Of a stretch of DNA of 64,000 nucleotides, positions 1 to 8,153 are shown piece after piece. The notes under the pieces are model-generated. The model was not told the DNA's origin. It ran no database searches and worked only from the letters and a program-made list of their open reading frames with translations. How positions within the stretch are numbered: the first letter of the stretch is position 1; each line of letters opens with the position of its first letter. The stretch is from assembly GCA_963709775.1 (NCBI GenBank), contig CAVPXS010000015.1:1-64000 (forward strand), given 5' to 3'. The translations under genes were made by a program, and so were the position numbers. Origin of the DNA: Salinimicrobium sp963709775. Its GTDB lineage: Bacteria; Bacteroidota; Bacteroidia; Flavobacteriales; Flavobacteriaceae.

Positions 1-751
1 AATTCAATCTTATAAAACGTTGATCTCTTACTGGAGTAAGGGTGTCTTCCTGTTTAAAATAATCGATAAGGAGGTTCCTTATTTTATAATCCAGGTTGGT
101 GACCTTTTGAGCCCTGGAAAAGAAAATCATATTATCTCCTCCCTGCAGCAGGTAGTCATTTGTTGCGACATTATAGGTCTTGTCGTCTTGTAAGGGTTCG
201 CCCTGGATTAAAACTTTTCTTATGCTATTGTCCTTTTCCAGTTGTAATTCTATTCCCGCAACAGGATGGGCACTTCCCGAATCAATAAGGTAATGGATCA
301 TCTCCCTTACGGCTTCTCCTTTTAGGGTTGCTACCACCACTTCATTTTCGAATGGCATGACCTGGAAAGCAGTTCTGGTAGTGACATCTCCTTTAGAGAT
401 TGAGGATCTTATTCCACCAAAATTGAGCAATACGATGTCTATTTTATCTCCCGTACGATTTTCAAAAATGGGATTTGAAAGCTCCATTAAAGCATCGGCC
501 ATTAGATTGCCTATGGCGGTATTGAGCTCCCCATCAGTTTTAGTTAGGTTGTAAGGAAGGTATGCCAATACCTGTTCCATCTCCCTGTCAATATTTAACT
601 TATAGGGTTGAATGAACATCTCAATGGAATCATTGGCTTCAATGGCGGGGGTTATTTCCAGCTGCGTTCCTTCGATACGGGTGGGAGTGTAATTGTCGCT
701 GAATTTACAGGAACCGGCTATGATGAGCAGGAGGAGGAGGTATCGCTTCAT
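1..751 (-). CDS. 5'-nucleotidase C-terminal domain lipoprotein (partial, runs off left edge)
   Basis: Reading the minus strand from the ATG at 749-751 gives an open frame of about 250 residues that continues past the start of the window, so the C-terminus is missing. The N-terminus is a lipoprotein signal: basic start, leucine-rich core and a lipobox ending AGSC at about residue 15. The body matches the substrate-binding C-terminal domain of the UshA/5'-nucleotidase family: an N-F-G-G-I-R motif (about residues 109-114), MPFENEV, and later LLQGGDNM. The metallophosphatase domain is absent. In Bacteroidetes the two domains are often separate neighbouring genes, so a phosphatase partner beyond the left edge is expected (inference). 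Likely periplasmic-side nucleotide or sugar-phosphate hydrolysis. Confidence 0.85.
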   Translation of the reverse strand, partial: MKRYLLLLLIIAGSCKFSDNYTPTRIEGTQLEITPAIEANDSIEMFIQPYKLNIDREMEQVLAYLPYNLTKTDGELNTAIGNLMADALMELSNPIFENRTGDKIDIVLLNFGGIRSSISKGDVTTRTAFQVMPFENEVVVATLKGEAVREMIHYLIDSGSAHPVAGIELQLEKDNSIRKVLIQGEPLQDDKTYNVATNDYLLQGGDNMIFFSRAQKVTNLDYKIRNLLIDYFKQEDTLTPVRDQRFIRLN

Positions 752-928
752 TTCTATTGTATAAAAAACAAAAGTATGGGTTTTTGAAAGGAACCCGTAA
801 AAGATTTTTAATTTTCAGTTAATGTGCTTTTTTATACTTTTTTTAGACTTATTGTCGTCCTAAAGGAAATTTGTTTTATTTTTCGGTAAAATTTGCTACG
901 ATCTGCTGATTATTTCTAACTGGAAAAT

Positions 929-1615
929 GTGAAGACGAATAAAAAAATTCTGTTGTTGTTCCTGGTCATTGGAGTGCTTTTTATTATTGGTTCTATTTTT
1001 AATTTAAACGTGCTGGCTGTTGCCTCAACAATTCTTTTAATCCCTGTTCTCATTCTTTATTATAGATATAAGACGAAAAAATGGTTCATTCCAATGGTGA
1101 TCGTGCTGCTTTTATTCTATGTGCGGGATTTGCTAATGCTGGAAGGTTTTTTCAGTAATCCCAGACCTATTCTTTGGAGCTTTGGTGGTGCCGTTCTAAT
1201 ACTTTATGTCTTTGCCTTCACCGGATTTAAATGGGCCAGGATTCATTTAGTGGAATTTATTTCCCTTTTGATCATGTATACTTTTCTAGGGTTCCTGTTC
1301 TATACCATGGCCGATCTTGTGCCGCAGGTCATTCCATCCCACCGGGAGACTGCTTATATATACATGCTGTTGCTCATTTGTCTTCTGGCAGTGACCTTTA
1401 CGCAGTACCTCCTCAAATCCCACTACGCATCCTTATGGCTTATGCTGGCTTCTGCTTCCCTGTTGTTGTCCGAGCTTTCTTTGTTCTACAGGCTTTTTAT
1501 CATACCCGATATCAGCGTCACTATCTTTTATCCTTTATTTCATGTTATCGCATTTTTTGGATTGGTGGAACACGCAAGTCATCGAAGAAAAAGCTCCCTT
1601 CTTCCGGGCTTTTAA
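929..1615 (+). CDS. Multi-pass membrane protein, YhhN-like (tentative)
   Basis: The 228-residue product starts at a GTG and is almost entirely hydrophobic, with about seven or eight membrane-spanning stretches separated by short loops and a basic C-terminal tail. Length and topology resemble the YhhN/TMEM86 (lysoplasmalogenase-like) family, and a segment SLLLSELSLFYRLF lies where that family usually has a conserved acidic residue in a membrane helix. That assignment is weak because no diagnostic motif is clear. The next gene encodes a protein of the same size and topology, so the two are probably paralogues made together. No function is claimed beyond an inner-membrane location. Confidence 0.7.
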   Translation: MKTNKKILLLFLVIGVLFIIGSIFNLNVLAVASTILLIPVLILYYRYKTKKWFIPMVIVLLLFYVRDLLMLEGFFSNPRPILWSFGGAVLILYVFAFTGFKWARIHLVEFISLLIMYTFLGFLFYTMADLVPQVIPSHRETAYIYMLLLICLLAVTFTQYLLKSHYASLWLMLASASLLLSELSLFYRLFIIPDISVTIFYPLFHVIAFFGLVEHASHRRKSSLLPGF

Positions 1616-1723
1616 TGCAGTATTCTTTTTAGAAGTACTTTTTATATTCCATTTTAATAATATTTTTCACATTAAAGTTTATTCTTCTCAAAATTTCTAT
1701 ATTGCAGGAATTTTCTCCCAAAA

Positions 1724-2422
1724 ATGAAACAAAAGGTTTTTCTTTCTGTCCTGGCTATCACTGCTATGTGTGTAAACCTTGCCGGTATTGTAAATGATAA
1801 CTTTTTGCTTAGAAAGTCGGGTGAAATCCTGTTTTTCTTCCCCTTGGTTTTTTATTATATCAAAAAGATTCCCTTTAAAAACTTCAATTTTCTCATGTTT
1901 TTAGGGATGGCCATGGCGGCGACCTTGATTTCCTTTGGAGGCAGCATTTGGTATTTTGAACAGATAAAACTTGGATTATGGTTGACGGGTTACTTCTTTT
2001 TGGCCCGGGAGGCTATTGGACATACCGAGTATGAAAAAGGCAGTAAAATCACTACACTTTATTTTGTGACCATTGTGGGGATTTATGTGTATCTACTATG
2101 GGGTCATATTACTGAAATTGAACGAAATTTAGGAAATGATCTTGCCTTTTGGCTTTATGTCATTTACTATCTCAATATCCTGTTTATTGCCATTACTGCC
2201 CTGGTGTATTATCTTAATTCGTTTTCCAAAAAGTCGGTTTTCTTTATTTGCCTGGCCCTCTCTTTCATTTTTTCGGATGTTCTGAGGGATATGGAGGTTT
2301 TCTACTTTAGAGATCTAAGTATTGAAATCGTTGGAACACTTATAAAATTTGCGGCGATAAAACTTGTTTTCCTCTTTTTTATCACCCCCGAAAAAAAACT
2401 CAGGCTTTTGCACCTGGTATAG
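1724..2422 (+). CDS. Multi-pass membrane protein, paralogue of the upstream gene
   Basis: This 232-residue protein starts with MKQK and a hydrophobic first helix. It has about seven or eight membrane segments. Its second-last helix carries ALSFIFSDVLRDMEVFYFRD, which resembles the F-x-x-S-D motif of YhhN-type membrane proteins better than the upstream neighbour does (that one has E instead of D). It lies 108 bp after that neighbour on the same strand, with the same length and fold pattern, suggesting an old tandem duplication. Catalysis on ether lipids would be the family guess, but the identification is uncertain. Confidence 0.7.
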   Translation: MKQKVFLSVLAITAMCVNLAGIVNDNFLLRKSGEILFFFPLVFYYIKKIPFKNFNFLMFLGMAMAATLISFGGSIWYFEQIKLGLWLTGYFFLAREAIGHTEYEKGSKITTLYFVTIVGIYVYLLWGHITEIERNLGNDLAFWLYVIYYLNILFIAITALVYYLNSFSKKSVFFICLALSFIFSDVLRDMEVFYFRDLSIEIVGTLIKFAAIKLVFLFFITPEKKLRLLHLV

Positions 2423-2467
2423 TGGAAAATCCCTTGTTTCCCTTGTTTTTGGTAATACAATTATTCC

Positions 2468-2475
2468 TAATTTTG
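2468..2475 (+). promoter_or_regulatory. -7 box TAATTTTG of the DUF6913-dapA operon, 4 nt before the start codon
   Basis: TAATTTTG fits the Bacteroidetes -7 consensus TAnnTTTG. A TTG lies at 2443-2445, 22 bp upstream. The GTG start at 2480 follows after only 4 nt, so transcription would begin at or next to the start codon. Confidence 0.55.
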
Positions 2476-2479
2476 CCCT

Positions 2480-2992
2480 GTGAAAATTAAAGATCTTAAG
2501 CTTGCGGTAGCGCGAAAAAATCTGCGGATTTCTGCTGAAAATTCGGTTGCTGAAGGTAAGGTGTGCAAACTGGGAATTATTCTGGATGACAGCAGTGAAG
2601 ACTCCGTAAAGCATTTTTTAAAGCTGAAGGAAGATCTAAACCTGAAGCAACACGAAGTGAAATTTGTGTTTTGTGGAAAAAAAGCTGTCAAAAATGACAC
2701 TTTTGAATGTCCTGAAATTTCCCGTGAAGATTTTCGATGGAACGGCAAGGTTTCTGAAAAAGCTTCAGCGTTCATAGATGCTCAATTTGATGTTCTGGTA
2801 TCTTTTACGGCTTCAGAAAATAAAATGGCCAATTTTCTCGTTTCGGTTACCCGGGCAAGGTTAAAGGTGGGAAGAGAAAAGACTTCCGAAAAGACCATTT
2901 TTGACCTGAATATTTCCGCAGAACTTTCAGAAGCAGGAATTTTCACCGAAGAATTGAAAAAGTATTTAAAAATATTAAACACAACAAGATAA
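2480..2992 (+). CDS. DUF6913 family protein upstream of dapA
   Basis: A 170-residue soluble, lysine- and glutamate-rich protein with a GTG start. It resembles the flavobacterial DUF6913 family: an opening basic helix, a G-I-I-L-D strand, a DFRWNGK motif near residue 86, an F-D-V-L-V-S strand and a C-terminal F-D-L-N-I segment followed by LKKYLKIL. No catalytic motif is visible and the function is unknown. Its TAA overlaps the dapA ATG by one base (TAATG), so the two are translationally coupled. A -7 promoter box lies directly before the start. Confidence 0.8.
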   Translation: MKIKDLKLAVARKNLRISAENSVAEGKVCKLGIILDDSSEDSVKHFLKLKEDLNLKQHEVKFVFCGKKAVKNDTFECPEISREDFRWNGKVSEKASAFIDAQFDVLVSFTASENKMANFLVSVTRARLKVGREKTSEKTIFDLNISAELSEAGIFTEELKKYLKILNTTR

Positions 2993-3864
2993 TGAACAAA
3001 TTTGTTGGAACAGGAGTTGCTTTGATCACTCCTTTTAAAGACGATCTTACTGTAGATGTGGAAGCACTAAAAGATTTAGTGAACTTTCAAATCGAGAACG
3101 GAATTGATTATATGGTGGTTCTTGGAACTACCGGCGAGAGTGCGACACTTACTTCTAAAGAAAAGCAACTGGTTATTGACACCGTGGTTTCAGAAAATAA
3201 TGGTCGTATCCCGCTAGTACTTGGAATTGGCGGTAATAATACAGCAAAAGTTTCTGAAGAGGTGAAGAGTACAGATCTTTCGGCTTTTGATGCCGTGCTT
3301 TCGGTTTCTCCTTATTATAACAAGCCATCGCAGGAAGGTATATTTCAACATTACAAAGCTGTGGCGGCTGCTTCGCCAAAGCCTATCATTATGTATAACG
3401 TCCCCGGAAGAACAGGTTCTAACATGCTTCCCGAAACTGTGAAACGCCTGGCGCAGGTGGATAATATTATCGGGATTAAAGAGGCTGCAGGAGATATCGT
3501 GCAGGCAATGAAAATTATTGACGCGGTGCCCGAAGGTTTCCTTGTGATCTCGGGAGATGATATGATCACCTTGCCTATGGTTCTCGCCGGGGGACATGGA
3601 GTGATCTCTGTTATTGCGCAGGGACTTCCTGCCGAATTCTCTAAAATGGTAAAGCTGGGGCTTGAAAGAAAAGTGGATGAAGCTTATAAACTCCACTATA
3701 AGGTAGCTCCTTCTATTGATCTTATTTTTGCTGAAGGTAATCCTGTTGGAATAAAAGCCCTGCTTAAAAAGAGAGGCATAGTGAAGAACAACCTGCGATT
3801 GCCACTGGTTGCTTCAACTGAAAATCTTTCCACGAAGATCGACGATTTTATTGATAATTTTTAA
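2992..3864 (+). CDS. dapA: 4-hydroxy-tetrahydrodipicolinate synthase
   Basis: DapA condenses pyruvate with aspartate semialdehyde, the first committed step to diaminopimelate and lysine, in the cytoplasm. The 290-residue TIM-barrel shows the full active site: G-T-T-G-E at 45-49, Y109 in PYYNKP, Y135 and R140 in MYNVPGRTG, and the Schiff-base lysine K163 in GIKEAAGD. These match E. coli T44, Y107, Y133, R138 and K161 with an offset of two. The start overlaps the DUF6913 stop by one base. The protein is full length and unbroken. Confidence 0.97.
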   Translation: MNKFVGTGVALITPFKDDLTVDVEALKDLVNFQIENGIDYMVVLGTTGESATLTSKEKQLVIDTVVSENNGRIPLVLGIGGNNTAKVSEEVKSTDLSAFDAVLSVSPYYNKPSQEGIFQHYKAVAAASPKPIIMYNVPGRTGSNMLPETVKRLAQVDNIIGIKEAAGDIVQAMKIIDAVPEGFLVISGDDMITLPMVLAGGHGVISVIAQGLPAEFSKMVKLGLERKVDEAYKLHYKVAPSIDLIFAEGNPVGIKALLKKRGIVKNNLRLPLVASTENLSTKIDDFIDNF

Positions 3865-3943
3865 TTCCCATATTTCGGGCAGACCTTTGTTTTTAGTGTA
3901 ATTTGCACTGAAACTAAAGTTTTTATAATAAGGCAGAAAAGAG

Positions 3944-3951
3944 TATTTTTG
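3944..3951 (+). promoter_or_regulatory. -7 box TATTTTTG before bamD, 4 nt before the start codon
   Basis: TATTTTTG matches TAnnTTTG exactly. It ends 4 nt before the ATG at 3956, the same spacing seen before the genes at 2480, 10282, 44099 and 55932. This supports 3956 as the start, although the ATG at 3971 would then still have a 15-nt leader. Confidence 0.55.
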
Positions 3952-3955
3952 CCAG

Positions 3956-4804
3956 ATGTTAAAATTCAGAATGAAGAAAATCATCCTATTTTTAAGTTTA
4001 GCTATTCTTTTTACCTCCTGTGGGGAATACCAGAAAGTGTTGAAGAGTAAAGACACAGGTCTAAAGTATTCAACTGCAGAAAACCTCTATAACGAGGCTA
4101 AAGCAGGTGAAGGCAATAGCAGGAGTAAATATAAGAAGGCATTAAGGCTTTTTGAACAGCTCGTTCCGGAATTTAGGGGTAAACCACAGGGGCAAAAGTT
4201 GATGTACCTGTTTGCAGATACCTACTATGAGCTGGGGGATTATTTCCTTGCAGGTTACCAGTTTGAGCGTTTTGTAGAAACCTATCCCGAGAGTGAAAAG
4301 CTTGAAGAGGCTGCTTTTAAAGGAGCTAAGAGTTATTACTATCTCTCTCCTCCATATTACCTGGATCAAACTGAAACTGTAAAAGGGATAAGTAAGCTCC
4401 AGGATTATATCAACCGTTTTCCCGAAAGTGGAAAAATGGATGAGGCCAATGCACTGGTTACCGAACTTAGGGTGAAGCTTGAGCAAAAGTCATATGAAAT
4501 TGCAAAACAATATCATCACACCGAAAGTTATATTGCAGCAATGACGGCTTTTGATAATTTTATTTCTCAATATCCCGGTTCCCCTTTCAGGGAAAAAGCT
4601 ATGTATTACAGGTTTGAATCGGCTTATCTTTATGCCATCAACAGTTATGAATACGCTATGCCCGAGAGACTGGCGAAAGCAAGAGGATATTACGAGGATT
4701 ACCAGCGTTACTATTCCGAAGGGGAGTTTATTGATATGGCTAATACTGCCTTAAAAGATATTGAAACAAAAGAACAACAATTAAAATCTGAGACGAGAAT
4801 ATGA
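3956..4804 (+). CDS. bamD: Outer membrane protein assembly factor BamD
   Basis: BamD is the essential lipoprotein partner of BamA in inserting beta-barrel proteins into the outer membrane. The 282-residue product has a lipoprotein signal with lipobox LFTSC (Cys22 from this start), then CGEYQKVLKSKD, which is typical of Bacteroidetes BamD. Tetratricopeptide-like helices follow (ADTYYELGDYFLAGYQFERF; later YHHTESYIAAMTAFDNFI). An alternative ATG at 3971 gives a more usual signal peptide (MKKIILFL); the upstream ATG is kept because of the promoter spacing. It shares ATGA with rpoZ, so the two are translationally coupled. Confidence 0.93.
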   Translation: MLKFRMKKIILFLSLAILFTSCGEYQKVLKSKDTGLKYSTAENLYNEAKAGEGNSRSKYKKALRLFEQLVPEFRGKPQGQKLMYLFADTYYELGDYFLAGYQFERFVETYPESEKLEEAAFKGAKSYYYLSPPYYLDQTETVKGISKLQDYINRFPESGKMDEANALVTELRVKLEQKSYEIAKQYHHTESYIAAMTAFDNFISQYPGSPFREKAMYYRFESAYLYAINSYEYAMPERLAKARGYYEDYQRYYSEGEFIDMANTALKDIETKEQQLKSETRI

Positions 4805-5127
4805 TAGATCTAAAGAGAACAGAGGCTCCACTTAATACTACGACTCTTGACAAGAACAAGATCGATGCTACTACGAACAACATTTATGAGGCGATCTCAA
4901 TAATCTCGAAAAGAGCTACCCAAATAAATTCAGAGATCAAGAAAGAACTTCTTGAAAAACTGGATGAATTTGCTACTTACAATGATAGTCTTGATGAGAT
5001 CTTTGAAAACAAAGAGCAAATCGAAGTTTCGAAGTTCTACGAAAAGTTGCCAAAGCCGCATGCTTTAGCAGTTCAGGAGTGGCTTAATGAAAAGATCTAC
5101 TATCGCAATACCAAAAGCGAAGAATAA
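4801..5127 (+). CDS. rpoZ: DNA-directed RNA polymerase omega subunit (Bacteroidetes type)
   Basis: A 108-residue acidic helical protein that matches the RpoZ/Rpb6 omega family of Bacteroidetes by sequence and by its fixed place between bamD and coaBC. The omega core is visible around NNIYEAISIISKRATQIN (residues about 23-40), followed by KKELLEKLDEFATY. Omega helps fold and assemble the beta' subunit of RNA polymerase. The start codon overlaps the bamD stop (ATGA), and coaBC begins 5 bp after the stop. Confidence 0.9.
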   Translation: MIDLKRTEAPLNTTTLDKNKIDATTNNIYEAISIISKRATQINSEIKKELLEKLDEFATYNDSLDEIFENKEQIEVSKFYEKLPKPHALAVQEWLNEKIYYRNTKSEE

Positions 5128-5132
5128 GAATT

Positions 5133-6344
5133 ATGTCTGTAATAAGCGGCAAAAAGATACTTCTCGGCGTTACCGCGGGTATAGCCGCTTATAAAACAGC
5201 ATTTTTGGTCCGGCTGTTCATTAAGGCCGGGGCGCAGGTGAAGGTCGTAATGACCCCTGCAGCCAAAGAATTTGTTACTCCGCTTACTTTATCCACACTT
5301 TCCAAAAATGAGGTTATTTCTTCTTTTACTAAAGAAGAAGATCATAGCAACCAATGGAATAACCATGTGGAATTAGGCCTTTGGGCCGATCTTATGCTTA
5401 TCGCACCTGCTACCGCCAATACACTCTCAAAAATGGCAAAAGGGCACAGCGATAATTTCTTACTTGCTACCTATTTATCTTCCAAATGCCCGGTATATTT
5501 TGCCCCGGCTATGGATCTTGATATGTACAGGCATCCTTCTACAAGGGAGAATTTTGACACGCTTACTTCCTTTGGGAATATTATGATTCCCGCTACCTCG
5601 GGAGAACTGGCAAGCGGACTTTCCGGGGAAGGCCGAATGGCAGAGCCCGAAGATATTCTTAAGTTTATTGAAGATCATATTGCTGAAAGTCTTCCGCTTC
5701 GGAATAAAAAAGTCCTCATTACTGCCGGTCCCACATACGAAGCCATTGACCCGGTACGTTTTATAGGAAATCATTCCAGTGGGAAAATGGGATTTGAACT
5801 TGCTGCTGCTGCCCGGGCTTTGGGAGCGGAAGTAATTTTGATTTCCGGTCCCACACATTTGCAGAATCCCAATGAGGAGATCAATTTGATAAGGGTGCAG
5901 AGTGCTATAGATATGTTTGAAGCCGCTACAAAGTTCTTTCCTGAAGTTGATATAGCAATTGCATCGGCTGCAGTTTCAGATTACCGCCCGAAGATTTCGG
6001 CTACCCAGAAGATCAAGAAGTCGGCAGAAAACATGGTTCTGGAGCTGGTAAAAAATCCCGATATCCTGGCAAGTCTTGGAGAAGCAAAAAAGCATCAAAT
6101 CCTTGTTGGCTTTGCCCTGGAAACTGAAAATGAAGAAGAAAATGCCGCAGGGAAGTTGCAGAGAAAGAACCTGGATTTTATCGTGCTGAATTCCCTGAAC
6201 GACTCCGGTGCCGGATTTAAATCGGAAACCAATAAGATCAAGATCCTGTTCAAAGATGGAAAGACAAAAGGCTTCCAGTTAAAGTCAAAAGAAGAAGTAG
6301 CCTGGGATATCCTGAATGAAATAATCCTGTTAAGCAATGAATAG
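5133..6344 (+). CDS. coaBC: Bifunctional phosphopantothenoylcysteine decarboxylase / phosphopantothenate-cysteine ligase
   Basis: CoaBC joins cysteine to phosphopantothenate and decarboxylates the product to phosphopantetheine, two steps of CoA synthesis. The 403 residues hold an N-terminal flavoprotein CoaC domain (GVTAGIAAYK at about 13-22, the catalytic histidine in NHVELGLWADL, APATANTLSKMA, PAMDLDMYRHP, GEGRMAEPE). A C-terminal CoaB domain starts near residue 190 (VLITAGPTYEAIDPVRFIGN, SSGKMG, ASAAVSDYRP, FALETE). It overlaps the DUF4835 gene by 8 bp and belongs to the rpoZ operon. With coaE further along, two CoA genes are in the window. Confidence 0.97.
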   Translation: MSVISGKKILLGVTAGIAAYKTAFLVRLFIKAGAQVKVVMTPAAKEFVTPLTLSTLSKNEVISSFTKEEDHSNQWNNHVELGLWADLMLIAPATANTLSKMAKGHSDNFLLATYLSSKCPVYFAPAMDLDMYRHPSTRENFDTLTSFGNIMIPATSGELASGLSGEGRMAEPEDILKFIEDHIAESLPLRNKKVLITAGPTYEAIDPVRFIGNHSSGKMGFELAAAARALGAEVILISGPTHLQNPNEEINLIRVQSAIDMFEAATKFFPEVDIAIASAAVSDYRPKISATQKIKKSAENMVLELVKNPDILASLGEAKKHQILVGFALETENEEENAAGKLQRKNLDFIVLNSLNDSGAGFKSETNKIKILFKDGKTKGFQLKSKEEVAWDILNEIILLSNE

Positions 6345-7227
6345 AGTATTTGTTTTACTGTTTATGTTTGGTCTTAGCGTAGCTGCCGGAGCGCAGGAGC
6401 TAAACTGCCAGGTTGTGGTCAATTCAGAAAAAACAGGACAGGCAAATGCTTCCGTTTTTAAAACACTTCAAAACACCATTAACGAATTCATCAACCAAAC
6501 CCGCTGGACCGACAGGGAGTTTCTTCCGCAGGAGCGCATCAACTGTAGTATGTTCATCAACATCAACAGTTATGACGGGAACAGTTTTTCGGGTAGCATA
6601 CAGGTACAATCCTCAAGACCGGTTTTTGGTTCCACCATGGTAAGTCCGGTATTTAACTTTAACGATGATGATCTTGCGTTTGAGTATACCGAGTATGAGC
6701 CGCTGGAATTTAGTCCCAGTCAATTCGACTCCAATCTTGTTTCAATAATTGGGTATTACGTCTATACTATCTTAGGTCTTGACGCCGATACCTTTACTGA
6801 ACAGGGAGGGACACCTTATTTTGAAACTGCAAACCAGATTGTGGGAACGGCACAGCAGAGTTCCTACAGCGGCTGGAAAGGCACAGATGGAAATCGTTCC
6901 CGGTATCAACTTAATGCTAACCTGCTCTCGAATACTTATTCGGGATACAGAAATGCGCTTTATGATTACCACCGGAATGGGCTGGATGTAATGCACATGT
7001 CTCCGGAAGAAGGGAAGGAAGCAATTGCTGCAGCTATTATCGACCTGGAACGTATGAACAGCCGGCGACCCAATTCTCTCCTGTTGAGAACTTTCTTTGA
7101 CGCCAAAGCCGACGAGGTGGAGCAGATCTTTAGCGGTGGTCCACAAGTCAATATTCGTGAAGTGGTAGACGCTTTAAATAACATGGCTCCTACTTTTTCT
7201 GAAAAGTGGGGAAATATTAGATTTTAG
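6337..7227 (+). CDS. DUF4835 family secreted/periplasmic protein
   Basis: The 296-residue product has a cleavable signal peptide (MNRVFVLLFMFGLSVAAGAQ) and continues ELNCQVVVNSEK, the typical start of the DUF4835 family. Other family features seen are FINQTRWTDREF, INCSMFINI, and a central IIGYYVYTILGLDADTF. The family is confined to Bacteroidetes and regularly follows coaBC. Its function is unknown; the signal peptide and a neighbour such as bamD suggest a cell-envelope role (inference). Overlap with coaBC by 8 bp shows co-transcription. Confidence 0.9.
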   Translation: MNRVFVLLFMFGLSVAAGAQELNCQVVVNSEKTGQANASVFKTLQNTINEFINQTRWTDREFLPQERINCSMFININSYDGNSFSGSIQVQSSRPVFGSTMVSPVFNFNDDDLAFEYTEYEPLEFSPSQFDSNLVSIIGYYVYTILGLDADTFTEQGGTPYFETANQIVGTAQQSSYSGWKGTDGNRSRYQLNANLLSNTYSGYRNALYDYHRNGLDVMHMSPEEGKEAIAAAIIDLERMNSRRPNSLLLRTFFDAKADEVEQIFSGGPQVNIREVVDALNNMAPTFSEKWGNIRF

Positions 7228-7655
7228 TACTCAGTGCTCAGTGTTCAGTAAGCAGTTCAGAACGAACAGGAATCAGGAGCAGCAATCAGGAATTTTAAAT
7301 CTGTGGAAATCTGCGGGATCTGCGGGAAATTTTTCAAGGGCTCAGTGTTTAGTGGGCAATTCAGGGGAGGCAAAAATCAAGAACCAGAACTTTTTACTGT
7401 CAGGTCGAGCGGAGTCGAGACCTCTATAATTTAGTTCGCAGTGCTCCATAGTCAGTTGCTTCGGAAAAAAAATTAATCTTTAATTTTGAGCTTTGAATCC
7501 TTTTTGGAATTTGGAGTTTATTTTTTGGTGCTTAAAGCCTGATTAAATTAATTTGGCTAACCGCTAATTATTCACTGCTAATTGTTCATTGCTAATTGAT
7601 AATCGCTCCTTGTCAACTGTAAAAAATATTATCTTTAACCCAAATTTACATTCTC
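7228..7655. repeat. 428-bp intergenic gap filled with dispersed flavobacterial 'word' repeats
   Basis: No convincing gene is seen. The gap strings together low-complexity repeat words. CAGTGCTCAGTGTTCAGT starts near 7231, with a related CTCAGTGTTTAGTGGGCA near 7341. ATCTGTGGAAATCTGCGGGA lies near 7299 and is followed by another GATCTGCGGGAAA. GGTCGAGCGGAGTCGAGACC is near-palindromic and lies near 7403. A TTTTGAGCTTTGAATCC/TTGGAATTTGGAG stretch starts near 7483, and GCTAATT is repeated four times in 7564-7600. TATCTTTA near 7630 is a weak -7 box for recN. The same CAGTG(A/C)TCAGTGTTCAG word recurs after pcm near 28590. Confidence 0.6.
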
Positions 7656-8153
7656 TTGCTCACAAGCCTTTCTATAAAAAATTACGCCCTTATTGAAGAC
7701 ATCCAGATGGATCTTCAAAGCGGTTTTACGATAATAACAGGAGAAACCGGTGCGGGAAAATCCATTATGCTGGGGGCTCTTTCGCTCTTGCTTGGAAAGC
7801 GTGCCGACTTTAGTGCAATTCGCAATCAGGAAAAGAAATGTGTTATTGAAGGAAGTTTCAATATTTCCTCCTATGAGCTAAAATCACTTTTTGCTGAAGA
7901 AGATCTCGATTACGAATCCCAGACCATTATACGCAGGGAAATTTTACCTTCAGGAAAAAGCCGGGCCTTTATTAATGATACTCCGGCGAACCTTTCCTCC
8001 TTGCAAACTTTGGGAGAGAAGCTGCTGGATATTCATAGTCAGCATGAAACTTTGAGCCTTGGTGATAATGAATACCAGTTCCTGGTAATCGACTCCCTGG
8101 CCAAAAATGCCACTAACAATCAAAAATTATCAGGCAGGATTGCAACAGCTTAA
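7656..8153 (+). CDS. recN: DNA repair protein RecN, 5' part (frameshifted gene)
   Basis: RecN is an SMC-like ATPase that acts in double-strand break repair. This reading frame carries the first ~155 residues: a TTG start, LSIKNYALIEDI, and the Walker A motif GETGAGKS at about residues 29-36. It also carries SGKSRAFINDTP and LLDIHSQHETL. It then reads out of frame to a TAA at 8153. The rest of RecN continues in the next frame (8107-9309). One base too many between 8103 and about 8130 would explain the break; two runs of five A (8103-8107 and 8122-8126) are the likely spots. Both halves are otherwise well conserved, so a sequence error or a very recent mutation is likely. Confidence 0.88.
   Translation: MLTSLSIKNYALIEDIQMDLQSGFTIITGETGAGKSIMLGALSLLLGKRADFSAIRNQEKKCVIEGSFNISSYELKSLFAEEDLDYESQTIIRREILPSGKSRAFINDTPANLSSLQTLGEKLLDIHSQHETLSLGDNEYQFLVIDSLAKNATNNQKLSGRIATA

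Noticed and set aside
3214..3696. A 160-codon minus-strand frame inside dapA
   Set aside because: It is antisense to a clear, full-length dapA and its translation has no domain or sensible composition.
7228..7655. CRISPR array or integron-like repeats
   Set aside because: The repeated words are short, imperfect and irregularly spaced, with no constant repeat/spacer structure and no cas or integrase gene.
8103..8153. Programmed ribosomal frameshifting in recN (also considered for recG and ybbR)
   Set aside because: No slippery heptamer with a following structure is evident, RecN is not known to use it, and six unrelated frameshifts in one window point to errors or mutation.
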